Assembly: GCF_001243895.1 (NCBI RefSeq) | Contig: NZ_LN851186.1 | Location: 2,059,852-2,123,851, forward strand | DNA length: 64,000 nt | Source: Bacillus testis | GTDB lineage: Bacteria > Bacillota > Bacilli > Bacillales > DSM-1321 | Direction: 5' to 3' | Part shown: positions 7,798-16,762 of the stretch, one piece after another | How positions within the stretch are numbered: the first letter of the stretch is position 1 | Layout: every line of letters begins with the position of its first letter | Notes under the pieces: generated by a model | Databases searched by the model: none | What the model was told of the DNA's origin: nothing | The model's input: only the letters and a program-made list of their open reading frames with translations | Made by a program: the position numbers and the translations under genes

Positions 7798-8111
7798 TTG
7801 TCTTCTCCCATCTGCTGGTATCATGTGTATAACTTTATACTACAGCAATAGAAGGGAAAGTTCAAAGTATTGCAGGCGGCGTGCTAATGCAATGAATGCA
7901 CGCCCGATTAGGCTTAGATAAGACATATTTCTATATCTAATCCCATACTTTTATCATAAAAAGGCTGTATGTGTGGCAAAAGTACAAGGCCTTTGTAGAA
8001 AATAGTAAAACTATTCGTTATTTATTGAAAAATAGAAATGTAATTCCTAGACTATAATTAATATAGTGTAGCTGATGGTAAACAAATGATACTAATAAAG
8101 GAGTGATCAGC

Positions 8112-8483
8112 ATGAAGGTTTTTTTGAATAAAGGACAAACAGCAGTAAAATCTTTAACTGATCAAAAAATGAAATTGTATGAGGAAATAAAAATCAGCCA
8201 ACAACACACAGAACTATTTCTAAGAAGATACCTTCAATATAAAAAGAAACTTCAATTCATCATGGGGAAGGAAGATGTGGAGGATGAACGGCTTTTGCTC
8301 TTAAAGAAACAATATGAACAATCAGCATTTGAAACAGGTGAGCTTGTTGAACGAAATACCCTGTTGATAGAGGCCGTTCAAAAACAGATTGTGGATGGAA
8401 TGGCTCTCTATTCACATACTCAAAAGAAGCCGCTGAGTGAATATTTAACCAGATTGACCTCCCCTATATTTAATGGTGACTAA
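8112..8483 (+). CDS. Hypothetical coiled-coil protein, 123 aa
   Basis: Almost entirely helical and charged (LTDQKMKLYEEIKISQQHTE, then ERLLLLKKQYEQSAFE), predicting a coiled coil or helical hairpin; cytoplasmic, no membrane segment. AAAGGAG eight bases before this ATG fixes the start; an in-frame GTG at 8103 overlaps the RBS itself. A TATAAT-like -10 lies near 8054. No family or function recognised. Confidence 0.65.
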   Translation: MKVFLNKGQTAVKSLTDQKMKLYEEIKISQQHTELFLRRYLQYKKKLQFIMGKEDVEDERLLLLKKQYEQSAFETGELVERNTLLIEAVQKQIVDGMALYSHTQKKPLSEYLTRLTSPIFNGD

Positions 8484-8511
8484 TTCACATCAAATATAGG
8501 GATTGAGAGCT

Positions 8512-8666
8512 ATGAATAGTTAAACGGCGCTGTTTTTACCGGCTTTTTCGTTCGTGCCATTCAGTCAAAAGGCGATCAGTATACACCGGAAAGGAAAAAC
8601 TATTATTTGCAACTGTCTGCTAAGTATTATAGGAAAGCAGAGGATCATATCGTCAAGCATTACTAA
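8512..8666 (+). pseudogene. Short gene remnant with a broken start
   Basis: The frame 8523-8666 encodes 47 protein-like residues (VFTGFFVRAIQSKGDQYTPE, then aromatic/basic residues ending HIVKHY), but is preceded in frame by a stop and has no start. An ATG at 8512 is in another frame and stops after three codons, so a frameshift or truncation is likely. A good terminator follows, as for a real gene end. Family not recognised. Confidence 0.4.
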
Positions 8667-8699
8667 AAAGGATGGCCGATTAAATAGCCATCCTTTTTG
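8665..8699. terminator. Bidirectional terminator
   Basis: AAAAAGGATGGC pairs with GCCATCCTTTTT around an 11-base loop. It serves the remnant on the plus strand and the nucleotidase gene on the minus strand. Confidence 0.85.
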
Positions 8700-8706
8700 T
8701 ATTCCT

Positions 8707-11298
8707 TTATTTTTTCTCAAGGAGAGATGAAATCACTTTTGCCGCTTGGGCTCTGGTTGCGATAGAAGCTGGCTGGAATTTGCCATTTGTATGGCCTGTT
8801 AATATCCCAAGTTCATACGCTGCATCAATCGCTGCTACAAATCGTTTGTTTATTTTCTTTTGGTCTTTATAGGTTGTATGTTTCTTGGCTGTATAGGCTT
8901 TGCCTGTTTGTTTTTTGTAGGCAGCCATAACCAATTGCGCCATTTGTTCGCGCGTAATGCCGTCTTTGGCTTTAAAAGCAGCCGGTGTTAAACTGGTTAA
9001 TCCGTTTTTGTAAGCCAATTCGATTTCTTTTTCCACTGTCAGTGTACCGTCGCTCAAGCCTAGCGCACGCGTCAGCATGGCAGCAAATTGGCCTCTTGTT
9101 AATCTTTCATTCACGCCAAATGTGCCATCGGCTTTTCCGCTGATAATATGTTTGGAGACTAATTGATCGATATAAGGTTTAGCCCAATATCCAGCCGGAA
9201 CATCTGTAAACGTAAGCGCAGGCTCGGGTACTGGAGTCGGTGTTGGTTCTGGTGCCGGGGTTGTTTCAGCCGCTTTGCTCAAATCTAGTTTAAAGATGCC
9301 GAATCCTTTGTCATCTGTTTGGCCGGTGTAGGATATATTGTTTGTCTCTTTGGCATAGGTTTCTGCTTTAGGGCTTGTTGTAAATGTGACATTCACCGGT
9401 TCTTTGATCGGCGCAATGGACCAGTTATTGTCGGCAGACGGATTGATTTCGCCTTTTTCAGCAATATAATCCATCAGGATCTGTCTGTTTTCATCAGCGG
9501 AATCAATGATGATCTTGCTGCCGTTCACGCCAGGGAAGTTGCCGCCGCCAGTTGCACGGTAGTTATTCGTTACGACAATGAAATCCTGGTCTGGATCAAT
9601 CGCTTTGCCGTTGTATTGCAAATGAACGATCCGGCTGGAGTTAGCGTCATTGATTTTGCCGTCTGGCTTGTATTTGGCCGGTTTGGTGACATCGACCTGA
9701 TAAGTGACACCATCGATGACGTCAAAGTTAAATACATAGAAGGACGGATTTAATAAAGGTTGTTCTTCTGTTTTCGCAGGATCGATCGTATTGAATTTGC
9801 CGGCAGACATCTCCAGCCATTCTTTAACGGTAGAACCTTTGACAAGGATTGCTTTCAACGTATTGTCATATAGGTACAGATCTCCGGCACTGCGGATGGT
9901 GATATCGCCTTTTTGGATTTCTGTGTATTCTTCCACGCCGTTGCGCCCTGCTTTAAATGGAGCGCCAACTGATAGGATCGGTGTGTCTTTGTATTGCGGC
10001 GCAAAAGATTGAATATGTTTTTCGGCATACCATTTCTGTGCTGCCGTTACGACTTGGATGGAAGGGTCATCCTGTACCAATCCGAAATAGCTATGGATTG
10101 GAGCGGTAGTTGTCCCCAGTTTCCCATTTGTGTAAGCGATTACTTCGTCGCTATCTGCTTTAATGCTTTCAGCAAGAGCGCTGTCCACTTCAGCGACTGG
10201 TTTTTTGGCAGCATTGTCGTAGATTTGTTTCGTGCTGGATTTGGAATCTACTACTTTCCATTTGCCATCCACTTGCTGCAATGTCAAATCAATCAAGCCA
10301 AGTTTCTCGCCAGCTACCCCTGCTTGGACAGCAGGAACGCCATTGATGGTCCCTTTGACATTATCAAGGCTTGGGTCGGTCTTGCCTTCTTTGTCTTTGA
10401 AAATGCTATTCAATGACTTTTCATCGCCGGTAGGGAATATTTGATGCGTATGGGAGAATGTAATCGCATCGATTCCCTCGACCTTACTTAAAGGAAGGAC
10501 AGCATCCTCGTCCATATTATTGGCTTCAGCGGCAGCATTAAAGCCTGAATGTGCCATGGCAATAACGATATCGGCGCCTTCAGCTTTCATTTGCGGTACG
10601 AATTTCTGGGCGGTGGCTACAATATCCTTGGAAATGGCTTTGCCTTCTAGATTCGCTTTGTCCCAATTGGTGATCTGCGGTGCAACAAGGCCGAGGTATC
10701 CGATTTTCAAAGTGGCTTCTTTGCCGTTTTCATCTGTTACTTTCTTTTCGACAATTTGATAGGGAGTGAAGACATTTTTGTCATTGTCGGGATTATCATC
10801 TTTATCATCTACGTAAACGTTTGCATTTACATGCGGGAAAGTAGCGTCATTATACACTTCTTCTAAATAATCCAAACCAAAGTTGAATTCATGGTTGCCG
10901 AGGTTGGCCATATCGTATTTCATGCCGTTCATGACTTTGATGACGGGATGTACTTCGCCCTTTTTGACCGGTTTAATCTTTGAAAAATAATTGCCTAGCG
11001 GCGTTCCTTGGATTGTATCGCCGTTATCCACCAATACAGTGTTTTTCACTTCAGCGCGTGCTTCTTTGACAAGGGTAGCTGTTTTGGTCAAACCGACTTT
11101 GTCATTTGCTTCCCCTTTATAATAATCGTATGGAAGCAGGTTCGTATGTGTATCCGTTGTTTCCATGATCCGCAATTTGACTGTTTGAGGCTTCATGACA
11201 TCCGCATAGGTGATAGATGGGGCAGCTTGTGGGATGACAATGCCCAGGGCGACCGCCGCGGAGACAATTGCTTTCTTTTTTGCATTCATTTTCTTCAA
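8707..11298 (-). CDS. SLH-anchored 2',3'-cyclic-nucleotide phosphodiesterase/5'-nucleotidase
   Basis: About 863 residues. A signal peptide ends near PSITYA. The metallophosphatase domain has TTDTHTNL, DNGDTIQGTPLG, LGNHEFNFGLDYL, MAHSGF and FSHTHQIFP, i.e. the full two-metal centre. A 5'-nucleotidase C-terminal domain follows (NNYRATGGGNFPG), then a Pro-rich linker (PEPTPTPVPEP) and three S-layer-homology repeats (VPAGYWAKPYIDQL, LTRGQFAAML, ITREQMAQLV). It should hydrolyse extracellular nucleotides while held on the wall through SLH binding to pyruvylated polymer. The TTG start is set by AGGAGG seven bases upstream. A structured terminator-ended RNA precedes it. YfkN/CpdB-like in domain content. 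Confidence 0.93.
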   Translation of the reverse strand: MKKMNAKKKAIVSAAVALGIVIPQAAPSITYADVMKPQTVKLRIMETTDTHTNLLPYDYYKGEANDKVGLTKTATLVKEARAEVKNTVLVDNGDTIQGTPLGNYFSKIKPVKKGEVHPVIKVMNGMKYDMANLGNHEFNFGLDYLEEVYNDATFPHVNANVYVDDKDDNPDNDKNVFTPYQIVEKKVTDENGKEATLKIGYLGLVAPQITNWDKANLEGKAISKDIVATAQKFVPQMKAEGADIVIAMAHSGFNAAAEANNMDEDAVLPLSKVEGIDAITFSHTHQIFPTGDEKSLNSIFKDKEGKTDPSLDNVKGTINGVPAVQAGVAGEKLGLIDLTLQQVDGKWKVVDSKSSTKQIYDNAAKKPVAEVDSALAESIKADSDEVIAYTNGKLGTTTAPIHSYFGLVQDDPSIQVVTAAQKWYAEKHIQSFAPQYKDTPILSVGAPFKAGRNGVEEYTEIQKGDITIRSAGDLYLYDNTLKAILVKGSTVKEWLEMSAGKFNTIDPAKTEEQPLLNPSFYVFNFDVIDGVTYQVDVTKPAKYKPDGKINDANSSRIVHLQYNGKAIDPDQDFIVVTNNYRATGGGNFPGVNGSKIIIDSADENRQILMDYIAEKGEINPSADNNWSIAPIKEPVNVTFTTSPKAETYAKETNNISYTGQTDDKGFGIFKLDLSKAAETTPAPEPTPTPVPEPALTFTDVPAGYWAKPYIDQLVSKHIISGKADGTFGVNERLTRGQFAAMLTRALGLSDGTLTVEKEIELAYKNGLTSLTPAAFKAKDGITREQMAQLVMAAYKKQTGKAYTAKKHTTYKDQKKINKRFVAAIDAAYELGILTGHTNGKFQPASIATRAQAAKVISSLLEKK

Positions 11299-11417
11299 GA
11301 TCATTCCTCCTAAATAAGCATGATATGTATGATTGCTGCCAAAATATTGTATACCAACCAAAAAATAATAGAAAGATATTTTAGAAAAAATTCATACATT
11401 TCGCTATTTAAAGGCAT

Positions 11418-11531
11418 CAAAAAAGGCACCGTAAACGGTGCCTTTCTGATCGAATTTGAGGCGATAGAATGCGCGCCACATCGCACATTTCCTTAAAGGA
11501 ATATCTATCGGCTTACACAATTAGCTCATCG
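11418..11531 (-). ncRNA. Candidate structured RNA or attenuator leader (three-way junction plus terminator)
   Basis: Downstream of a good minus-strand promoter the ~114-nt transcript can fold as a closing stem (11462-11468 with 11504-11510) enclosing two hairpins (TTCCTT/AAGGAA at 11489-11501 and ATGCGC/GCACAT at 11469-11488) with almost no unpaired junction bases. It ends in a perfect terminator (AAAGGCACCG/CGGTGCCTTT, 11423-11444, then six Ts on the minus strand). It lies 120 bases before the nucleotidase gene, so it is either a free small RNA or a leader controlling that gene. It matches no riboswitch class I recognise, and I see no clear antiterminator. Confidence 0.55.
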
Positions 11532-11538
11532 CTCCGCT

Positions 11539-11567
11539 ACTATATCACAATAAAAGAAAAAAGGCAA
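11539..11567 (-). promoter_or_regulatory. SigA-type promoter of the structured RNA
   Basis: On the minus strand: TTGCCT, exactly 17 bases, TATAGT. It predicts a start near 11531, just before the folded element. Confidence 0.65.
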
Positions 11568-11639
11568 TCCCAGGCACTGCTAGACCAGCGATAGCACTAT
11601 TTATATTTTTCAAAAAATATTGTAGATATCTATTTTTTG

Positions 11640-11655
11640 CACTATCATAATAGTG
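11640..11655. promoter_or_regulatory. Palindrome before the ABC exporter gene
   Basis: CACTAT-CATA-ATAGTG, a perfect 6-4-6 palindrome 36 bases before the ATG at 11691, in the position expected for a repressor site over the promoter. The half-site CACTAT also occurs near 11594. The cognate regulator is unknown. Confidence 0.4.
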
Positions 11656-11690
11656 TTTGTTACGGATTTTAGGTCTATTGGGGGAAATTT

Positions 11691-13409
11691 ATGATCAAAC
11701 GCTTTTTTTCTTATTACAAACCATATAAAACGTTATTCGCCATTGATTTTACTTGCGCCGTGTTCGCGGCTGTTTTGGAGCTGGCATTCCCGGTCGCTGT
11801 TAATAAGGTGATCGATGATTTGCTTCCGAGTAATGATTGGGGGTTGATTTTGACTGCCGGAGCAGCGTTGTTGGCTTTTTACATCCTAAATACTTTCATG
11901 CAATATATTGTGACCTATTGGGGCCATATGCTGGGGGTAAATATCGAAACGGATATGCGCAGGGATTTATTTACCCATATGCAGAAACAGCCATTTGCTT
12001 TTTATGATAAGAATCGGACCGGTAAGTTAATGTCCCGGCTGACAACCGACCTCTTCGAAATCGGGGAAGTGGCACACCATGGCCCGGAGGATCTGTTCAT
12101 TGCCGTCATGTCGCTTTTCGGCGCTTTTGCCCTTATGCTTACGATTAATGTAAAACTTGCATTGGCGACTTTTTTTCTTGTCCCTATCCTAACGGTATTA
12201 ATCATATTCTTCAATAAAAAAATGACAGGAGTCAACACAACTATATTCCAGAATCTCGGTGAGTTCAATGCTGGCGTGGAAAATGCTGTAAGCGGCATAA
12301 GGGTTGTTCAAGCCTTTGCCAATGAAAATTATGAAAAAGAACGCTTCGCCGCTTTAAACGGCACATACAGAAATGCTAAGTTATTATTCTATAAAGTGAT
12401 GGGAGCTTCTTTTTCGTTCAATTACTTCCTGATGAGACTGATCACGTTATTCGCGCTATTATTCGGTGCTTATTTCACGATCCATAACCAACTAAGTTAT
12501 GGAGAGTTTATCGGATTCATTTTGTTGACCAATGTGTTTATGCGCCCGATTGAGAAAATAAATGCCGTCATCGAAAGTTATCCGAAAGGCATTGCTGGCT
12601 TCAAACGCTTTATTGAAATACTTGATACGCCGCCAGCCATTGTCGATAAGCCTGATGCTGTCGACGTGATAAGCTTGAACGGAATGATTGAGTATCAAAA
12701 TGTCACGTTTGGTTATGAAGCTGACCGTCCTGTCTTGAACAATATCAACCTGCATATCGAGGCAGGGGAAACCATTGCCTTTGTCGGGCCGTCGGGGGCC
12801 GGAAAATCAACCATCTGCAATTTGCTGCCGCGCTTTTATGATGTGCAGAGCGGCACGATTTCCATTGATGGGTTGCCGATACAGGACATGACGCTGGATT
12901 CTCTCCGCAGGCAAATAGGGGTTGTCCAGCAAGATGTTTTTCTATTCGCGGGAACGATACGGGAAAATGTCCAGTATGGAAAACTAGATGCGACCGAAGA
13001 AGAAATAAAACGCGCTGTTTCGATGGCGCATTTGGATGATGTCATTCAAAAATTGCCGAAGGGATTGGATACGGTCATCGGTGAAAGAGGTGTCACCTTA
13101 TCTGGAGGGCAGAAACAGCGGCTTGCCATCGCCAGAATGTTTTTGAAGGACCCTTCGATCTTAATCCTTGATGAAGCCACATCCGCTTTGGATACAGAAA
13201 CCGAATGGCTGATCCAGCAATCGCTGAATGAACTGGCAAAAGGCCGTACGACATTGATTATCGCCCATCGGCTTGCCACCATTAGACACGCGGACAGAAT
13301 TATTGTTATTGACGAAGACGGGATTGCGGAAGAAGGCACCCACCAGGAATTGATGGACCGTCATGGCGTGTACACCAAACTGAATGAAGCCCAGTTTTCT
13401 CTCTACTGA
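11691..13409 (+). CDS. ABC transporter, fused permease and ATPase (multidrug/lipid exporter type)
   Basis: 572 residues, a half-transporter: six membrane helices in ~1-300, then an ATPase domain with Walker A (GPSGAGKST), Q-loop (VVQQDVFLF), signature (LSGGQKQR), Walker B (ILILDEATSALD) and the H-loop histidine (IIAHRLATI). It should work as a homodimer exporting drugs, lipids or peptides; the substrate is unknown. It resembles YwjA/YfiB-type exporters. GGGGGA lies upstream of the ATG. It is monocistronic with a strong terminator and a possible operator palindrome. Confidence 0.93.
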   Translation: MIKRFFSYYKPYKTLFAIDFTCAVFAAVLELAFPVAVNKVIDDLLPSNDWGLILTAGAALLAFYILNTFMQYIVTYWGHMLGVNIETDMRRDLFTHMQKQPFAFYDKNRTGKLMSRLTTDLFEIGEVAHHGPEDLFIAVMSLFGAFALMLTINVKLALATFFLVPILTVLIIFFNKKMTGVNTTIFQNLGEFNAGVENAVSGIRVVQAFANENYEKERFAALNGTYRNAKLLFYKVMGASFSFNYFLMRLITLFALLFGAYFTIHNQLSYGEFIGFILLTNVFMRPIEKINAVIESYPKGIAGFKRFIEILDTPPAIVDKPDAVDVISLNGMIEYQNVTFGYEADRPVLNNINLHIEAGETIAFVGPSGAGKSTICNLLPRFYDVQSGTISIDGLPIQDMTLDSLRRQIGVVQQDVFLFAGTIRENVQYGKLDATEEEIKRAVSMAHLDDVIQKLPKGLDTVIGERGVTLSGGQKQRLAIARMFLKDPSILILDEATSALDTETEWLIQQSLNELAKGRTTLIIAHRLATIRHADRIIVIDEDGIAEEGTHQELMDRHGVYTKLNEAQFSLY

Positions 13410-13411
13410 AC

Positions 13412-13457
13412 AAAAGCCGTTATACGCAGAGAAAGGCGTATGGCGGTTTTTGTTTTT
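13412..13457 (+). terminator. Terminator of the ABC exporter gene
   Basis: AAAAGCCGTTATACGC pairs with GCGTATGGCGGTTTT, followed by TGTTTTT. Confidence 0.85.
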
Positions 13458-13590
13458 AGCCCCCAAAACGAGAACGTAGACGAAGCAGCGGGGCATTTTA
13501 AGGTTAAGCCCTTAAAAGGAAAAGGTTTAGGCTTTCATTTCAGTGCAATTATTAAAAGAGAAGGCAGATGCAATCGGGGGAGAGGTGTAT

Positions 13591-16185
13591 ATGGAGAAAT
13601 TTAAAAAGTATGCCAAGGTGATCATACCTATTCTAGTGATTGGTTTTGTTGTTTATCGCTCAGGCACAGCATTAAAATCAATCTCGTTAAAGGAAGCCCT
13701 ACATACGTTGAAAAGTTTAAGTACGTTTGATACGTTTTTCATTATTATGTATGGGTTGGTCGCCCAATTGAGCTTGTCTTTATATGACTTGGTCTTGGTG
13801 AAAGCGATGAAGCTGGAGATCCCTTCTAAAAAGTATCTGCGGACAGGATTCATAGCCAGCAGCATGAATTCGATCATTGGCTTTGGCGGCCTTGCAGGCG
13901 CTAGCCTGCGGCATGTGACATACCGCAATTATACGAGCGACCATAAAACATTGCTGCAGAATATCACTTGGATGACATCCGCTTCGTTAAGCGGATTGGC
14001 TTTCCTAGCCATATTGGTTGTAGTGCAAGTTTTCCCATCCATGAAGTTTTTGGGGGATAAACCGTGGATCTGGCTCGTTGTCATCGGCATGGCCTGCTTT
14101 TTGCCGGGTTACTTCCTGCTCACATACATAAGGGCTAGAACGAGAAAAGACATGGATCGTTCAACCTTGCGGCAATTTTTTAGAATGAATACTTTTTTTT
14201 CAGTCGCGTCCCTTATCGAATGGTTATTTGCTGCTGTCGTTGTGTTGATTTTACTGTTTATGCTCGGCATTGATATCCATTTGCCGACTGCCATGGGCAT
14301 TTATGTGATTTCCTCTATCATTGGCGTCGTCAGTTTCGTGCCCGGAGGGTTTGGCTCATTCGATCTAACCTTTTTGCTGGGTATGAGCTTCTATGGAGTA
14401 CCGGAATCGGAGACGCTGACTGTCCTGCTGATGTACCGAATCGTCTATTACATCATCCCATTCTTGCTGTCTCTGTTCATGGCAGTGCTTGATCTAACAG
14501 GGGCGACCATCAAAAAGATAGAGGATAAGCCCTTTATCGGTCCCGCCATTGAGACGTCGGGCGTCTTATGGTCCATCTATCGTGATATTTTATCCAAGGC
14601 AGGATATTGGGCACTGAGCATACTGGTGCTTTATGCCGCTTGGCTCAACTTAACATCCGTCTTTCTCGTGCCGGTTGACGAGCGGATTTTTTCAGTCGGC
14701 GTGTTTGATTTCTGCAGTGATGTGATCCTCATGTGTGCAATCATTCTCATTCTGCATGTAAAAGGGATTTATCACCGGACCAAAAAATCGTTTATCTATG
14801 TAGGAACGGCACTTGCCCTTTCGATCGTTGCCCATTTGCTGAAGTCGTTGGATTTTCATGAGTCTTTGGTGTTGGCTGTCGTTTTGGGTGTAATGGTCGC
14901 TGTCAGAAAACAATTCCAGGTGGAAGATATGATCGTGTCCTTTTTCTATTACATTTGGAACACGGTCCTCGTTGTCTTTATCTTGGCGGGATACTTCATG
15001 GCAGGGACGGCTTTATCGACTTTAGATCAGCCAGACAATCTCCGGACATTCGACTCCGTTTTAGGGTCCACCGTCTTTAGCGCCATTTTTATCCCTCTTG
15101 TCATGTTTGCTGGCACCTATCTCTTCAACCGGTTCCGCAAGAAGGAAATCGGCATGGCTTTCAACCGCGATACATTCAACGGTTTTCTCCGGACCCATAA
15201 GGGAAGTTCACTGGCCCATCTTGGTTATATGGGGGATAAACGCATGTTTTTTTCCAGCGATGGACAAGCGCTCATTTTATTCAGGAAATACAAAAACCGT
15301 TTAATTGTGCTGGGCGATCCAAGCGGCAGCAAGGCTTCTTTTTCGCTCGTTTTGAACGAATTCATGAAGGCAGCGAATCGTTTAGGGTATGTGGCTGTCT
15401 TTTACCAAATCGACCAATCGTATATGCATCTTTACCACGACTTTGGTTACCGTTTTTTCAAATTGGGGGAAGAAGCCTATGTCGACCTGGATACCTTTGT
15501 GTTGACCGAAGATAAAAAAGCGGAGCTTAAGGCTAATGTTCAGCGGTTCGAGAGTGAAGGCTACCAGTTTGAGGTGGTAAACCAGGTAAATGACATGCAA
15601 TATGAGGAAATCAAACAGATATCGGATGAATGGCTGGGCAAGCGGAAAGAAAAAGGGTTTTCAATCGGGGAATTCCAACAGGCCTATATTCAGGAAGCGC
15701 CGATGGCCATTTTCCGCGACCAAGAAGGAAAGGCAGTCGCCTTTGCGACCATTATGCCGATGTATCAGGAGAAAAAGATTTCAATCGATTTGATGCGCTA
15801 TCTGCCTGATGCTCCTGAAGGGACAATGGAGGCCATGTTTACTTATTTGTTGGGCTATGCCCAAAAACAAGGGTACAGGCAATTTAATCTGGGGATGGCG
15901 CCCCTGTCGAATGTCGGAACGCAAAACGAGGCATTCTTTGCTGAACGGATAGCTGCAGCTGTATTTAACAATATTCAGTATATGTACAGTTTCAGCGGTC
16001 TGCGCAAGTTCAAGGAGAAGTACCATCCAGTTTGGCATGGCAAATACTTAGCTTATCGGAAAAACAAAACATTGGTTGCCTCCATGATTATGGTGACAAG
16101 AATAATTCGTAAAGGGAACGGATCAAGGGAAAAGAAGAACGAATCCAACGTCTTCCCACATTCAGGACGCTCTCTTTCTGATTGA
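13591..16185 (+). CDS. mprF: MprF: phosphatidylglycerol lysyltransferase/flippase
   Basis: 864 residues. The N-terminal half is a polytopic flippase domain (~14 membrane helices; GFGGLAGASLRH, VSFVPGGFGSFD). The C-terminal ~330 residues form the cytosolic aminoacyl-transferase domain (MGDKRMFFSSDGQALILFRK, GDPSG, FYQIDQSYMHLYHDFGYRFF, EKKISIDLMRYLPDAPEGTM, FNLGMAPLSNVG). It transfers lysine (or alanine) from tRNA to phosphatidylglycerol and flips the product outward, lowering surface charge and giving resistance to cationic peptides. GGGGGAGAGGTG immediately before this ATG fixes the start; a GTG 16 codons upstream has no RBS. Monocistronic. Confidence 0.95.
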   Translation: MEKFKKYAKVIIPILVIGFVVYRSGTALKSISLKEALHTLKSLSTFDTFFIIMYGLVAQLSLSLYDLVLVKAMKLEIPSKKYLRTGFIASSMNSIIGFGGLAGASLRHVTYRNYTSDHKTLLQNITWMTSASLSGLAFLAILVVVQVFPSMKFLGDKPWIWLVVIGMACFLPGYFLLTYIRARTRKDMDRSTLRQFFRMNTFFSVASLIEWLFAAVVVLILLFMLGIDIHLPTAMGIYVISSIIGVVSFVPGGFGSFDLTFLLGMSFYGVPESETLTVLLMYRIVYYIIPFLLSLFMAVLDLTGATIKKIEDKPFIGPAIETSGVLWSIYRDILSKAGYWALSILVLYAAWLNLTSVFLVPVDERIFSVGVFDFCSDVILMCAIILILHVKGIYHRTKKSFIYVGTALALSIVAHLLKSLDFHESLVLAVVLGVMVAVRKQFQVEDMIVSFFYYIWNTVLVVFILAGYFMAGTALSTLDQPDNLRTFDSVLGSTVFSAIFIPLVMFAGTYLFNRFRKKEIGMAFNRDTFNGFLRTHKGSSLAHLGYMGDKRMFFSSDGQALILFRKYKNRLIVLGDPSGSKASFSLVLNEFMKAANRLGYVAVFYQIDQSYMHLYHDFGYRFFKLGEEAYVDLDTFVLTEDKKAELKANVQRFESEGYQFEVVNQVNDMQYEEIKQISDEWLGKRKEKGFSIGEFQQAYIQEAPMAIFRDQEGKAVAFATIMPMYQEKKISIDLMRYLPDAPEGTMEAMFTYLLGYAQKQGYRQFNLGMAPLSNVGTQNEAFFAERIAAAVFNNIQYMYSFSGLRKFKEKYHPVWHGKYLAYRKNKTLVASMIMVTRIIRKGNGSREKKNESNVFPHSGRSLSD

Positions 16186-16258
16186 TTTTTCATAGGCTGC
16201 TATGGCTTTTACTCGTAAAATATGATAGCATTTAACTTTACACATACAGAGGAAGTGA

Positions 16259-16636
16259 ATGAACGTGATTAAAATTGAAATTCCTAATCCGGATGTAACA
16301 ATTACACAACGTAAACAAATCCGTACAAAAGACGAGCCAATTATCAAAGATATTTATGGGTTTATTGATTTTCATAAAATCCCGCGTGATAAAGGCGGAA
16401 TCTTCATGTTTTACAATATTCATGATGAGCTTCTTTTCGTCGGAAAAGCCCGCAAACTAAGACAGCGAATCAAAAAGCATTTTGAAGATTCAGTTTCGCC
16501 GATGAAGAACCACCGCGATGAAGTCTACACGATCGATGTTTGCATTGTAAATGATCCGATGGAGCGCGATATTTATGAAACGTATTTGATCAATACATTA
16601 GATGCCAAATATAATGTGGACAAAAAGTTCAAATAA
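16259..16636 (+). CDS. GIY-YIG domain protein, 125 aa
   Basis: A central GIY-YIG-like core: KGGIFMFYNIHDELLFVGKA, where GIF/LFVG replace GIY/YIG, followed by KLRQRIKKH with the conserved arginine region, and a C-terminal YETYLINTLDAKYNVDKKF like the end of UvrC-type domains, with a glutamate in position. Such domains cut DNA in UvrC and homing enzymes; small free-standing members are of unknown role. AGAGGAAGTG precedes the ATG. The tyrosines of the signature are replaced by Phe, so catalytic competence is unsure. Confidence 0.8.
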   Translation: MNVIKIEIPNPDVTITQRKQIRTKDEPIIKDIYGFIDFHKIPRDKGGIFMFYNIHDELLFVGKARKLRQRIKKHFEDSVSPMKNHRDEVYTIDVCIVNDPMERDIYETYLINTLDAKYNVDKKFK

Positions 16637-16654
16637 CCGTATAGCAATCAAAGC

Positions 16655-16688
16655 AGAGCTCTTTGCATATTGTGCAAGGGGCTCTTTT
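16655..16688 (+). terminator. Terminator of the GIY-YIG gene
   Basis: AGAGC-TCTTTGCA and TGCAAGGG-GCTCT arms, then TTTTC. Confidence 0.75.
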
Positions 16689-16762
16689 CGTTGCGCAAAA
16701 ATTCATGTATGATATGGAAGATTATACTAATCTGATAAGTGAAATAAATAGGAGGGAACCCA

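Noticed and set aside
9319-11313. Several plus-strand open frames of 70-144 residues
   Set aside because: All are antisense shadows of the large nucleotidase gene, without RBS.
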